The notes under the pieces were generated by a model. It saw only the letters and a list, made by a program, of their open reading frames with translations. It was not told where the DNA came from and ran no database searches. A DNA stretch of 64,000 nt from Marinomonas spartinae (GTDB lineage Bacteria > Pseudomonadota > Gammaproteobacteria > Pseudomonadales > Marinomonadaceae), in NCBI RefSeq assembly GCF_900089775.1, contig NZ_FLOB01000004.1, forward strand, positions 1 through 64,000. Direction: 5' to 3'. The position numbers and the translations under genes are program-made. Positions 15,889 to 25,024 of this stretch are shown here, piece by piece (position 1 is the stretch's first letter; every line of letters starts with the position of its first letter).

Positions 15889-15961
15889 GTCGATTCCTTG
15901 TAGTGAATAGATAGGCGCCAATCTTGGGACGGTGCAAATAAGCTGTCTAAGCTCCTATACT

Positions 15962-15979
15962 ACCTACATGGATGTAGGT
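15962..15979. promoter_or_regulatory. 18-bp palindrome upstream of the 2H phosphoesterase gene
   Basis: ACCTACAT-GG-ATGTAGGT is perfectly symmetric and lies about 75 bases before the 2H start codon. It is a candidate operator; nothing identifies the regulator. Confidence 0.45.
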
Positions 15980-16127
15980 CATTGAGGTAGTGCCGGAGCA
16001 ACTGCCGAGGCAAGAGGGCTTGTTCGTACCTTCCCTTCATGGAATGAAGAACGCTTTTTATTAGTAAACACTATTATGATGAAGACTGGATGACGTTAGC
16101 AAACAGTAATGCCATTATTCTTAAAGA

Positions 16128-16162
16128 CAACCCTCTTTTGATAAGTCATCAAAAGAGGGTTG
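16128..16162 (-). terminator. Terminator of the TRAP transporter operon
   Basis: A 15-bp perfect stem (CAACCCTCTTTTGAT with its complement) has a 5-base loop and stands 25 bases beyond the permease stop codon. Confidence 0.8.
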
Positions 16163-16187
16163 CGTAGAGAGGGAAGTTTAAATCACG

Positions 16188-18335
16188 TTAGGCGGGCGCA
16201 TTGTTTTTGGCGTAGGTCTTATTCCCCATGACAAACAAGGCCAGAAAAATAACGAGACCAATGAGTTGTAACCAAAGTGAGAAATGCGGCCAAAGCATTA
16301 GAATAGAGGCAATAAGTGCTAATACTCTAGTGGGAATCGACAGCCTGTCTTCCAAATAGCCTTCCATCGCAGCAACGAGAGCGTACATGCCGAAGATAGC
16401 AAAGATCGTTAGCCTGATGAGTGTTTCTGTATCGCCGCCAATTAATGGAGTATAGGCCATCAAAAGCGGCACGATATACAAACCTTTCGCTAGTTTCCAA
16501 GCGGTTATCCCCGTCCGCATAGGCGGTGTTTTGGCAATGGCTGCGGCGGCAAAGGCGGTCAAACAGACAGGTGGCGTGACATTACTGTCTTGTGATAACC
16601 AGAAAATGATCATGTGAGCCGTTAACAGCGTCATTGCGACGGTATTGGCACCGAGTGCTTGATCCATCAGCATGCCCTTAAAGTCTGCAGGGACTTGCGC
16701 TAATAACGCAGAGGCTTGATCCATCGGCATGCCTTCAGTCAGTTTGCTGATCGATGTCGGATCCACCAGCATAAAGACCGCATGGGCGGCTTGCGGTAAG
16801 GTGCCGTTGCTCATCATTTCTAATAGCTGGCTTTGGGCGATCAAGTTAAAGATAGCGGGCGCAGACAGTGTGCCCAGTACAATATAGGATGCGGTAACGG
16901 GTAAGCCCATCCCTAGTACTAAAGACGCGATGGCGACTAATATGATGGTTAATAACAAGCTACCACCAGCCCAGTCTGAGATGAGGAGAGAGAAGGTATT
17001 ACCGACACCTGTGGTGCTAATGACGTTGACCACCAAGCCAATGCCTATTAGTAATACGGCCGTTGTAGACATGTTTTTGGCACCTTGTGCCATGGCATCA
17101 AGAATACGTATTGGCCCCATGCGGTGTGTTTTGGATAACCAAGAGGCGGCAATCACCGCAAGAATGCCCAACCCTGCAGCGTAGGTCGGTGTATAGCCTT
17201 TTATTAACAGGGCGACTAATACGCCAAGGGGAACGATATGATGCCAGCCTTCTTTAAACACTTGGGATACAGGTATACCAACGTCTGAGGTGCTGGTTAC
17301 TTTGCTACGTTTAGCTTCAACTCGCACGAAAAAGCCCACTGATAAAAAGTAGAGTAGGGCAGGAATGGCAGCAACACCAATAATGGTGACATAGGGCACT
17401 TGAGTGTAAGAGGCCATAATAAAGGCACCTGCTCCCATCACTGGAGGCATCAGCTGTCCACCTGTCGAGGCGGCGGCTTCGATGCCCGCAGCAAAGCGTG
17501 CAGGAAAGCCCGCCTTTCGCATCAAAGGAATGGTGATGACGCCAGTGGAGACAGTATTGGCAACAGAGGAGCCCGATACCGAGCCCATTAGACCAGAGCC
17601 TAATACCGCCACAAAGCCAGGGCCGCCAATCATTTTACTAGCCAAAGAGCGAGATAGATCGATAATGAAGTCTCCAGCCCCTGATTTGACAAGAAAGGCA
17701 CCGAACAGGATAAACATAAAGACGAAGCTCCATGATATCCGCGAGATTGGGCCAAACATGCCATCGGCACTAAAGAAACTGCGATATAATAGCGTTTCAA
17801 CGCTGAGTCCTGGAAACGAAAAAGGGCCTCCCAGCCATTTACCCCACCAAACGACATAGGTGAGAGCGACCAGAATTAATAAAGGAATAAACCAGCCGCT
17901 GGTACGTCGAATGAGCTCTAATACCATCAATATTGAAATACTAGAAACGATCCAGTCGCCCGTATCGAAGGTAACTCCTCGGGCGTAAAGGGCATCTTCA
18001 AAAAACACGATATAGAGCACCATGCCAATCAAGGCCAGTACCATCAAGGTGTCGAAAAAAAGAGCCAGCTTGCTATCTCGCCATTTGGGGCGAGCGGGCA
18101 CTAATAAGGCACACAAGGCACCAAAACCAGCAAAATGAAAGGAAGATACCCAGAGTTCAGGTAGGGTACCTATGGTGTTGATGTACACGTGCGCTACGGC
18201 GAGAAAAATGCTTAACGTAAAAACAACACGATTAAGCCAATGGCCTGAACGGTGTTGGGTTTCAAAATCGTCTAAATTGATTTCATTGTCAGGTGATGAG
18301 GGGGTTGGTGAGCTGGCGTTAGAGGAAACAGACAT
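16188..18335 (-). CDS. TRAP transporter fused permease (TAXI type, DctQ-DctM fusion)
   Basis: A 715-aa integral membrane protein with about 16-18 helices. The N-terminal third holds several helices that correspond to the small DctQ subunit. The rest is the large DctM-like transporter domain with GSGLMGSVSGSSVANTVSTGVITIPLM and AGIEAAASTGGQLMPPVMGAGAFI, typical of this family, then VLGMGLPVTASYIVLG and SNVTPPVCLTAFAAAAIA. Such fused permeases pair with TAXI-type binding proteins, and one is encoded directly upstream. Transport is driven by an ion gradient. The substrate is unknown. AAAGGT precedes the ATG. Confidence 0.92.
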   Translation of the reverse strand: MSVSSNASSPTPSSPDNEINLDDFETQHRSGHWLNRVVFTLSIFLAVAHVYINTIGTLPELWVSSFHFAGFGALCALLVPARPKWRDSKLALFFDTLMVLALIGMVLYIVFFEDALYARGVTFDTGDWIVSSISILMVLELIRRTSGWFIPLLILVALTYVVWWGKWLGGPFSFPGLSVETLLYRSFFSADGMFGPISRISWSFVFMFILFGAFLVKSGAGDFIIDLSRSLASKMIGGPGFVAVLGSGLMGSVSGSSVANTVSTGVITIPLMRKAGFPARFAAGIEAAASTGGQLMPPVMGAGAFIMASYTQVPYVTIIGVAAIPALLYFLSVGFFVRVEAKRSKVTSTSDVGIPVSQVFKEGWHHIVPLGVLVALLIKGYTPTYAAGLGILAVIAASWLSKTHRMGPIRILDAMAQGAKNMSTTAVLLIGIGLVVNVISTTGVGNTFSLLISDWAGGSLLLTIILVAIASLVLGMGLPVTASYIVLGTLSAPAIFNLIAQSQLLEMMSNGTLPQAAHAVFMLVDPTSISKLTEGMPMDQASALLAQVPADFKGMLMDQALGANTVAMTLLTAHMIIFWLSQDSNVTPPVCLTAFAAAAIAKTPPMRTGITAWKLAKGLYIVPLLMAYTPLIGGDTETLIRLTIFAIFGMYALVAAMEGYLEDRLSIPTRVLALIASILMLWPHFSLWLQLIGLVIFLALFVMGNKTYAKNNAPA

Positions 18336-18425
18336 AAAACAGTTACCTTTGTTGCAAACAGAATCTGGTCTTTGTTTAGCATTCTTCCATTTATGCTTAT
18401 AAAAGATTGTAGGGGGCTCTCTGGT

Positions 18426-18460
18426 AAATACACACTGCCTAACTTAGACAGTGTGTATTT
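18426..18460 (-). terminator. Intercistronic hairpin between TRAP binding protein and permease
   Basis: A 12-bp perfect stem (AAATACACACTG with CAGTGTGTATTT) encloses an 11-base loop, 36 bases after the binding-protein stop and before the permease gene. It probably attenuates transcription or protects the binding-protein mRNA 3' end. Confidence 0.75.
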
Positions 18461-18495
18461 GTCATTTTGCTCTGGCTCTAGCGCCAAGGCGCTTA

Positions 18496-19521
18496 CTAAT
18501 CCGCAATGAGTTCAGCCGGGATCTTAATGCCTTGCTCACGATAGTAGCGAGCAGCTCCTGGATGTAATGGAACTGGTAAGCCTGCAATGGCTTTCTCTAT
18601 CGCCATGACCTTGGTCGCTTTATGGATGGCGCTAAGATAAGCTAAATTTTCATACAAGGCTTTGGTTAGATTGTAGATATCCTCTTCCGATACATCCGCT
18701 CGTGTTGCCAAAAAGTTAGGTTGAGCAATGGTCTTGATCGGTTTGCTTTGGCTTGGGTAGGTGTTTGCTGGAATGATGTAGCGCGTCCATAAGTTATAGT
18801 GCCCATTGGCTTCTTTCATCTGTTTGTCAGTGAAATCAAGCACGGTCACTTTATCACCCACAGAGGCAAATAGACGGGTGACGGCGCTTACTGGCACACC
18901 CGCCGGGGTGTTCATGCCATCAATGTTGCCATTTTGGATGGCATCCGCACTGGAGCCATAGCCCATATATGCCAGACTGAATTTATCTGGATCGATACCA
19001 AGCCCTTTTAAAAGTTGACGGCCAGACCCTTCTGTACCGGAGTTTTTGCTACCAATCGAAAACTTATGATTGGTATTTTCAAGGCTTTTTAAATCGCTAA
19101 CCGTACCTGTTTTGGTTAGGTTGCTTCTTAGAACAAAATGCTCAACGTTCTGCCACAGCATCGTGACTGAGCGAAGTTCTTTTTGTTTGCCGATTTTTTT
19201 GTATGGACCTTCACCGTTCCATGCCCAAGCACCATATAAGCCTTGTAAAATACCAAACTGAGCTTGGTTTTCTCCCATCAGCTTGATGTTTTCACCTGAG
19301 CCAGCGGAACTGATAGCGGACAAGGAAAAGTGAAATTTGGGTTCGAGTTTCACTTTACTCAACGTGGCAATTGCCACGCCGACAGGGTAATAAGTTCCGC
19401 CCGTTGATGCTGTGGCAAGTATGTAGTCTTTGTTGGCCGCAGCGGCGTTCATGGCACCGAAGGTGAGCGTAGCGAGAGCGGACGCTGTTAATAGGGCTTT
19501 TGATGCGAAGGCTAATTTCAT
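18496..19521 (-). CDS. TAXI family TRAP transporter solute-binding protein
   Basis: A Sec signal peptide (residues 1-29, ending AAAANKD) is followed by YILATASTGGTYYPVGVAIATL, the opening that defines TAXI binding proteins. Later segments such as GSGENIKLMGENQAQFGILQG and FSIGSKNSGTEGSGRQLLKGLG also fit. It binds the ligand in the periplasm and delivers it to the fused permease. Known TAXI ligands are few (glutamate or other carboxylates), so the substrate is open. The ATG at 19521 has GGAG nine bases upstream; the in-frame TTG at 19536 overlaps that ribosome site. Confidence 0.92.
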   Translation of the reverse strand: MKLAFASKALLTASALATLTFGAMNAAAANKDYILATASTGGTYYPVGVAIATLSKVKLEPKFHFSLSAISSAGSGENIKLMGENQAQFGILQGLYGAWAWNGEGPYKKIGKQKELRSVTMLWQNVEHFVLRSNLTKTGTVSDLKSLENTNHKFSIGSKNSGTEGSGRQLLKGLGIDPDKFSLAYMGYGSSADAIQNGNIDGMNTPAGVPVSAVTRLFASVGDKVTVLDFTDKQMKEANGHYNLWTRYIIPANTYPSQSKPIKTIAQPNFLATRADVSEEDIYNLTKALYENLAYLSAIHKATKVMAIEKAIAGLPVPLHPGAARYYREQGIKIPAELIAD

Positions 19522-19561
19522 CTTATTATTCTCCAATTAAAGCGTTGAATCGATTAATCTA

Positions 19562-19595
19562 TTACTAATTTTATGGAAGGTAGCCAAATTAGTAA
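19562..19595. promoter_or_regulatory. Inverted repeat in the divergent TRAP / HAD promoter region
   Basis: TTACTAATTT and AAATTAGTAA form a perfect 10-bp inverted repeat with a 14-base spacer, midway between the divergent binding-protein and phosphatase genes. The spacing would suit a dimeric regulator. Confidence 0.45.
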
Positions 19596-19657
19596 CCTGT
19601 TTTATTTGTTGGTTTTTTTGCGTATTGTTTTCGATTTCTTTAAAGAGGGTATGACGT

Positions 19658-20284
19658 TTGTTGGTTAAAAATCAAGATATAAATGTAGTGATGTTTGATT
19701 TGGGGAATGTTCTTGTGGATCTTGGTAGTATCGAGCAGATGTATACTATGCTGAATACTCAAGGGGACATAACAGAGGTGTGGTTAAAATGGCTGAAATC
19801 TCCAGCCGTTGCGGCGTTTGATTCTGGTGAAATTTCTTTCGATGAGTTTGCCGAGCGGCTCCCTACAGAAGTCGGTACGGAAATGGATAAAGAGGCTTTT
19901 AAGGCGTGTTTTAAAGCGTGGCCTAAGCAATTGTTCGATGGGGCACTTGCTCTGGTTGATTCGGTTAAGCCACATTATCACAGGGCAATTTTATCGAATA
20001 CGAATGCAGCCCATTGGCCAAGGCTGATGAATGAGATGGGGTTAGCTGGGCATTTTCATAGCTATTTTGCTTCTCACTTGATTGGCAAAGTGAAGCCTGA
20101 GCCTAGTCTTTATCAGCATGTTTTAAATGCGTTACAAGTCCCGCCTGAAAGCATAATATTTGTGGATGATAATCAGATAAACGTTGATGCCGCGAATGCT
20201 TTAGGTATACAAGCACATTTAGCTCGAGGCGTTGAAGAGGCGAAATCGATTTTGAGTTTCTATAATGTATTATTGAAGCAATAA
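19658..20284 (+). CDS. HAD family phosphatase (YihX-like)
   Basis: HAD motif I reads MFDLGNVLVDL; the second Asp of the usual DxD is Gly, as in YihX-type glucose-1-phosphatases. AILSNTN is motif II, KVKPEPSLYQ motif III and IIFVDDNQINVDAANALG motif IV. An EFA...FK helical cap lies between motifs I and II, so it is a subclass IA enzyme of 208 aa. YihX releases glucose from glucose-1-phosphate, which would connect to the glycogen operon in this window, but the substrate here is not proven. The start is TTG at 19658, with AGAGGG about nine bases upstream. Confidence 0.85.
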   Translation: MLVKNQDINVVMFDLGNVLVDLGSIEQMYTMLNTQGDITEVWLKWLKSPAVAAFDSGEISFDEFAERLPTEVGTEMDKEAFKACFKAWPKQLFDGALALVDSVKPHYHRAILSNTNAAHWPRLMNEMGLAGHFHSYFASHLIGKVKPEPSLYQHVLNALQVPPESIIFVDDNQINVDAANALGIQAHLARGVEEAKSILSFYNVLLKQ

Positions 20285-20382
20285 ATATTATGCTATTGAC
20301 AGTCTAAGCACATCTCTTCCCTTTATTTCTGGAGCAAGTCGTCTGGTGTAGGGTAAAATAATAACTTTAATTGGGTGTTTTT

Positions 20383-21123
20383 ATGCGAACTTTTGATGGA
20401 CGATCTTCTGGTATTTATTCTCGTTCTCGACCGACGTACCCTGCGGAATTGTACTATTGGTTATCTCAACAGGTTAAGGCTACAGATGTAGTCTGGGATT
20501 CGGCCTGCGGCACTGGGCAAGCCGCTATTGATCTTGCTGCGTATTTTAATCGTGTGGAGGCCTCGGATATCAGTGAGTCGCAAATTGCTGAGGCCACCCC
20601 TCATCGTAAAGTCAATTATCAGGTATTTCCTTCTGAAAAAACCCATTATCCGGATAACTATTTTGATGCGATTTGTGTTGGTCATGCTCTGCATTGGTTT
20701 CATCTTGAGGCATTCTGGCAAGAAGTGAAGAGGGTAATGAAACCCGGTGGATTATTCGTTTGTTGGGGATATAACTGGCTCCGAGTCGGAGAGCAGGAAG
20801 ATGAAGTGATTGCTCAGCATGTGCTGCCTCATCTTACTTCTTATTGGCCACAAGAAAGTCGTTTACTTTGGGATCAGTATAAAGACATTCGTTTCCCCTA
20901 TGAGCCCATCGAAACCCCTTCGTTTGATTTACAGTGTAATTGGACCATGTCTCAAACCATGGATTTTATGCGCACTTGGACGGCATCACAATTACGTATT
21001 CAAGACAAAGGCGATGATTTCTTGGTGGAGGCTAACCAGATTCTATCCACCGTCTGGCAAAACCCAACCCAAAAGAAACGTATCACCTTGCCTTTCTTTG
21101 TTAAAGCGGGAAAAATTAAATAA
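20383..21123 (+). CDS. Class I SAM-dependent methyltransferase
   Basis: A 246-aa protein. VVWDSACGTGQAAIDLA (about residues 36-52) is the SAM-binding motif I, VEASDISESQIAEA motif II, FDAICVGHALHWFHLEAFWQEVKRVMKPGG the motif IV to VI region with the HALHWF segment typical of the Methyltransf_11 / trans-aconitate methyltransferase-like group. The substrate is unknown. The ATG at 20383 is chosen over an upstream TTG. Confidence 0.87.
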   Translation: MRTFDGRSSGIYSRSRPTYPAELYYWLSQQVKATDVVWDSACGTGQAAIDLAAYFNRVEASDISESQIAEATPHRKVNYQVFPSEKTHYPDNYFDAICVGHALHWFHLEAFWQEVKRVMKPGGLFVCWGYNWLRVGEQEDEVIAQHVLPHLTSYWPQESRLLWDQYKDIRFPYEPIETPSFDLQCNWTMSQTMDFMRTWTASQLRIQDKGDDFLVEANQILSTVWQNPTQKKRITLPFFVKAGKIK

Positions 21124-21200
21124 CGGGCAAATCTATATAACCTAATTGAGACAGCCTTTAAGTTTTTGAACATATTGTTGGTTAAGTGGGACATCGTCGT

Positions 21201-21255
21201 AAAAGCACTTTGAACTCTGGTTCGTTATGAGTTCTGGCTAGCTATGAGTGCTTTT
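21201..21255 (-). terminator. Possible terminator at the end of the ABC/phosphatase operon
   Basis: AAAAGCACT and AGTGCTTTT pair across a nested GAACTC/GAGTTC hairpin. The structure overlaps the last codons of the LacI gene. Confidence 0.4.
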
Positions 21256-22260
21256 TCGATGACGGATACTATTACGCCACGTTAAGGGAGCATCGAAGGC
21301 GCGGGTTTCCGCTTTGCGATGGTTGTCTAACGCACTTTCTAATAATTCGCTAATGGCGTCGGCTATTTCACTAAGTGGCTGTGAAAAGGTGGTTAATTGG
21401 TAACCGTACCAGCCAGCTTGTTCGATGTTATCGAAGCCCAGTATGCACAAGTCCTCAGGGATCCGCAGTCCGAATTCGTGACGGGCAACGTCCATAAACC
21501 CACAGGCGATCAAATCCGTGACACAAAATACAGCGTCTATTGGGGTCTCCCTAGACAACAATTGTCTGGCAGACTTAGCTCCCGTTTCATAACTGGTGGG
21601 GCCATCACGTCGTAATTCGCAAGCTTGTCCTGAGTCTTTTGTCGCTTGAATAAAGACGTTCTCTCGTTTAACCAAACTGGGCGATTGTATTGTCGATGAG
21701 ACGACGGCAAAGTTTTGACAGCCTGCCTCAGACATTAATTGATGGGCTTTGATAATGCTAGATTGAACATTAACCGTAATATGATCTGGGCCTTCGAATT
21801 GCCCCTCACGATTGACCAATATAACGTGCTGTCCTGCCTGTAGGCAGGTTTCGATTAATGAGGCAGGTGGGGTGCCTGATAGAACAATGGTCGCGGAGGC
21901 TCGATAATTTAGGGTTTGTCGAATGGCGGCCTCGGAGCTTTCTTGGTCACCGAAACTGTTAATCACCATGACCGCCCGACCCACCTCTTGTAGGCGTTTT
22001 GTTATCGCATTCAATAAGCTAGCCTGATAGGGCGCTTTTAAGTCCGCTCCTAAAATACAGACAGGACGGCTGCGTTCATGGGATAGGCCCCTGGCTAAAT
22101 GATTGACATGATAGTTCAACTCTTTCGCTGCTTTTAACACCCGCTCCCGAGTTGCCGCAGACACGCTGGCCCCCGGAGTGAAGGTGCGAGAGACCGCAGA
22201 GCGGGATACGCCCGCTAACTTGGCGACTTGTGTCGCATTGGCAATATTCTTCACAGACAT
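21238..22260 (-). CDS. LacI family transcriptional regulator
   Basis: A 340-aa protein with the N-terminal helix-turn-helix TQVAKLAGVSRSAVSRTFTPG (residues 10-30), the hinge helix NYHVNHLARGL and a periplasmic-binding-protein-like effector domain. It has RRDGPTSYETGAKSARQLL and VTDLIACGFMDVARHEFGLRIPEDLCILGFDN, typical of the family. It is the last gene of the minus-strand operon and likely controls it in response to the imported compound. ASVSAATRERV is standard for the third DNA-binding helix. Confidence 0.93.
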   Translation of the reverse strand: MSVKNIANATQVAKLAGVSRSAVSRTFTPGASVSAATRERVLKAAKELNYHVNHLARGLSHERSRPVCILGADLKAPYQASLLNAITKRLQEVGRAVMVINSFGDQESSEAAIRQTLNYRASATIVLSGTPPASLIETCLQAGQHVILVNREGQFEGPDHITVNVQSSIIKAHQLMSEAGCQNFAVVSSTIQSPSLVKRENVFIQATKDSGQACELRRDGPTSYETGAKSARQLLSRETPIDAVFCVTDLIACGFMDVARHEFGLRIPEDLCILGFDNIEQAGWYGYQLTTFSQPLSEIADAISELLESALDNHRKAETRAFDAPLTWRNSIRHRKSTHS

Positions 22261-22299
22261 ACAAGTTAACCGTTATTATGTTTGATTATACTGTTTAGG

Positions 22300-22956
22300 T
22301 TATTCGCCATCGGCATCAAAATCGACCTCTCTGAGTAACTTTTCCATCTTGACAGCACGCTCAGCTAAGTGAATGAGTTCTGGTTTAGGTGTCTCATACC
22401 ACTCATCTGGGTGGAGTTCTCGCTTATCACGGATGTGTTCGATAGCCGCCTCTAGGGTTGGGTAGCGTTCCGGCATTTCTAAATGCAAAAACAAGGCGAC
22501 AACTGTGACGGAGCGACTCCGGCCGCCACGACAGTTAACCAAAATATTGCCTTTTTCTCGGACCTTGTAGGAGGGTTTAACCGGCAGTTCTTGTTGTAAA
22601 GACGAGCGCATTAAGTAATACGCCGCTAACATCAGGGTGTCTGGATTACCCGGTCCATCAATTAAGCCGACTTTATAGTAACGCACCTGACTGGAGCCAT
22701 ATTGATGCAAATGCGCTGGAATGTTGTCTTCTGTATAGTGCACCATGTTGATGTCTAGATTGACGGCACAGTTAAGCACGACTTTAATATTATGTTTTTC
22801 GAGTAATAGGGGATCAGCTACCCCCGTTGAACCACCAATATAGACATCAATCCCCCAGCCTGGGATATTGCTTTCAATTAAGCTAATCGGTGGGCGTGGG
22901 TAGCGAGGTGCTTGAGGCTTTTGTTTTCTATCTGATGTATTGTCTGGTGTTGTCAT
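22300..22956 (-). CDS. Dual-specificity-phosphatase-like Cys phosphatase
   Basis: A 218-aa protein with the P-loop VNCRGGRSRSVT: C142, R148 and a following Ser fit the CX5R signature of Cys-based phosphatases, although Asn replaces the usual His before the Cys. VGLIDGP at about residues 96-102 lies where the general-acid Asp of dual-specificity enzymes is expected. Its place between an inositol-monophosphatase-type gene and a LacI regulator in a transport operon suggests a small-molecule phosphate ester as substrate rather than a protein. This is inference. Confidence 0.8.
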   Translation of the reverse strand: MTTPDNTSDRKQKPQAPRYPRPPISLIESNIPGWGIDVYIGGSTGVADPLLLEKHNIKVVLNCAVNLDINMVHYTEDNIPAHLHQYGSSQVRYYKVGLIDGPGNPDTLMLAAYYLMRSSLQQELPVKPSYKVREKGNILVNCRGGRSRSVTVVALFLHLEMPERYPTLEAAIEHIRDKRELHPDEWYETPKPELIHLAERAVKMEKLLREVDFDADGE

Positions 22957-22998
22957 ACTTAATCTCTAGCTGTTTTTTTGAGTCGCTCTAACGGTAAC

Positions 22999-23805
22999 TT
23001 AAAGCGCTGCTGTATTGTTTAGTTCGATATGGCTCGCTTTGGCAATATCGTTGGCCAGTGCACCGGTAACCGCAATAATGGGGCCACCCTTAGCAATCTC
23101 TTCATGGTTTTCTGGGAATTTGCCAATTCGTCCACCTGCTTCTTCCACCATGAGCAGTCCCGCCAAGCAGTCCCAAGCTGCCATATGTTGTTCTACGTAT
23201 CCGTCCGTTCGACCTTCGGCAACCCAAGCAAGGGCGAGGGCGCCAGAAGCACCACGGCGAATATTGACCCCCGCTTGAAGTAGGGAATTGGTTATTTCGA
23301 GAAACGTTTGTGTTGAAATACGATTAGACCAGCCTAGTTCGATGGTAGCGCTTGTCATACTTTGCATGCTTGAGACTCGCAAAGGTTGATCATTTTTGGT
23401 GACATAGCGACCGCGCCGAGCGAGATAAAGTTCATTGCTGGCGGGGTTATAGATGGCACCTAGGTGGGTAACACCTCGATGAACGAATGCAATAGATACG
23501 CAAAAGTGCTCAATACCTCGGGCAAAATTGGCGGTGCCGTCAATGGGGTCGACGACCCATAATGATGGCGTATCAATAGAGCCTCCCGTTTCTTCTCCCA
23601 ACAGTCCGTCGTGTGGGAATTGGCAGAACAGGGCATCACGAATGTACTCTTCTACTAAGGCGTCCGCTTCCGTTAAAAAGTCTTGTTGGCCTTTTAGGGT
23701 GAAATCTCCTTGTCGGCGGCTTCTAAAGTGTTGTAGAGCCAAATTACCTGCTTTTTGGATGATGCTTTTTAACGCGGATTCCCGTGTTGTTATATCGTCT
23801 ACCAT
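22999..23805 (-). CDS. Inositol monophosphatase family protein
   Basis: At 268 aa it has all metal-binding motifs of the IMPase family: LLGEETGG (Glu of motif 1), WVVDPIDGTANFARGIEHFCVSIA (motif DPIDGT near residues 86-91) and YVEQHMAAWDCLAGLLMVEEAGG (WD motif). Such enzymes are Mg2+-dependent and dephosphorylate inositol-1-phosphate, glycerol-2-phosphate, histidinol phosphate or related esters. It lies 71 bases after the binding protein gene in the ABC operon, so it likely dephosphorylates the imported substrate. Confidence 0.9.
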   Translation of the reverse strand: MVDDITTRESALKSIIQKAGNLALQHFRSRRQGDFTLKGQQDFLTEADALVEEYIRDALFCQFPHDGLLGEETGGSIDTPSLWVVDPIDGTANFARGIEHFCVSIAFVHRGVTHLGAIYNPASNELYLARRGRYVTKNDQPLRVSSMQSMTSATIELGWSNRISTQTFLEITNSLLQAGVNIRRGASGALALAWVAEGRTDGYVEQHMAAWDCLAGLLMVEEAGGRIGKFPENHEEIAKGGPIIAVTGALANDIAKASHIELNNTAAL

Positions 23806-23838
23806 TTAGTTTTCGTCCTTAATTACGTCTAGAATCAA

Positions 23839-23867
23839 GAGAGTGAGGAGGGAGGTTCCCCACTCTC
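23839..23867 (-). terminator. Intercistronic hairpin after the ABC binding-protein gene
   Basis: GAGAGTG and CACTCTC form a 7-bp stem 10 bases beyond the binding-protein stop codon, ahead of the phosphatase genes. It is weaker than the other two binding-protein hairpins in this window but in the same place. Confidence 0.5.
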
Positions 23868-23876
23868 ATCAAATGG

Positions 23877-24995
23877 TTATTTGCGGTAGTTCAAACTCCA
23901 AAGGTCTTGCCAATCCTGGCGACTTTGCCAGTCCGAATTGGCACTAGAAGCCTCATACCCCATGATTTGATTACGTACCTTACCAACGCCGGATGGTTCG
24001 TTTTTGGGTAAGCGAACGGTTTGGTTGGTCGACATTTTGCCATCGATACTTTGTGGTGCGATGCCTTGCGCTGTCATTACATAATGGATAAACAGCTTGG
24101 CGGCATTTGGGCTATGAGACCCTTTGACAATCAGTCCTAAGGTTGGATAACTCCAGCCACTAAAAGGAACCATGTTTTTACATAAGCCAAGTTTCATTCC
24201 ATCTTTGTTTTTACGAAACTTAGCGGTACTGATTAAGCCCACAAAACTGTTGGTGACATCTGGTGCACCAATGGCCGCAGCGGCAGCGGTGTCGGAGCTG
24301 GTTAATAGGGGGCCATTTTCTGCTAGCGCTTTAACAAACGCGGCTGTCGCACTGCTCTCGTCGGTTTTTAATGGCTTACCAAATTCTGCCTGGTAGGCAG
24401 CAGCTACGGCCTTGTCATGATGGGTCGCCATTTGGTTAAACCAGTCGGTATAAGCGGGTTTGCCTAATGGATCTTGCATAGCGACTTTACCGTGCCACTT
24501 AGGTTCGGTTAATTGCCATATGTTAGTGATTGGGCAGGTTTTATACAGTTTAGTATTGTACGCCCAGACGTTGGGAGCAAGAACCACGGTTAGAGGATGT
24601 TGATAGTTAGCAGGAATGTGCTTTGCCAGATCGGGTGGTACCCAGCTTTCTACATAGCCTTTAGAGAGTAGCTGTTCGATGCCCGCCGGTGCATCCTCTA
24701 ATAATATGACGCCAGTTTTGACGTTATGAGCTCTGGCTTCACGGGAGACGATTTCCAAAATCTGTGGCGCCTTCGCTTTGACCCCAGTGGCATGAAGACC
24801 ATACTTTTTGTCAAACGCTTTGGCTTGTTTAACAATCTTCCCTGTTGAGGCATACACGATTAGAGGGGGCTCTTGTTTGGCTGCTTTGACCAAGGCTTGT
24901 AAGTCAAATGAATCAGCAGCAAATGCGGATAAAGAAGATACTGATAATAGGCAGCCAGCTACGGCAGTTATTGCGTTTTTTGTTGATAATTTCAT
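23877..24995 (-). CDS. ABC transporter substrate-binding protein (iron/hexose-phosphate type cluster)
   Basis: A 372-aa protein with a signal peptide (ending LSAFAADS). The core PLIVYASTGKIVKQAKAFDKKYGL, TGVILLEDAPAGIEQLL and AYNTKLYKTCPITNIWQLTEPKWHGKVAMQDPLGK fits the FbpA/AfuA class of binding proteins. The C-terminal tyrosine pair used for iron in FbpA is not evident, and two phosphatase genes follow, so a phosphorylated organic ligand is more likely than iron. The ATG at 24995 has GGAG six bases upstream; an ATG six bases earlier sits too close to it. Confidence 0.85.
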   Translation of the reverse strand: MKLSTKNAITAVAGCLLSVSSLSAFAADSFDLQALVKAAKQEPPLIVYASTGKIVKQAKAFDKKYGLHATGVKAKAPQILEIVSREARAHNVKTGVILLEDAPAGIEQLLSKGYVESWVPPDLAKHIPANYQHPLTVVLAPNVWAYNTKLYKTCPITNIWQLTEPKWHGKVAMQDPLGKPAYTDWFNQMATHHDKAVAAAYQAEFGKPLKTDESSATAAFVKALAENGPLLTSSDTAAAAAIGAPDVTNSFVGLISTAKFRKNKDGMKLGLCKNMVPFSGWSYPTLGLIVKGSHSPNAAKLFIHYVMTAQGIAPQSIDGKMSTNQTVRLPKNEPSGVGKVRNQIMGYEASSANSDWQSRQDWQDLWSLNYRK

Positions 24996-25024
24996 GGTCA
25001 TCTCCTAGGTCTAAGGTTGAAGGT

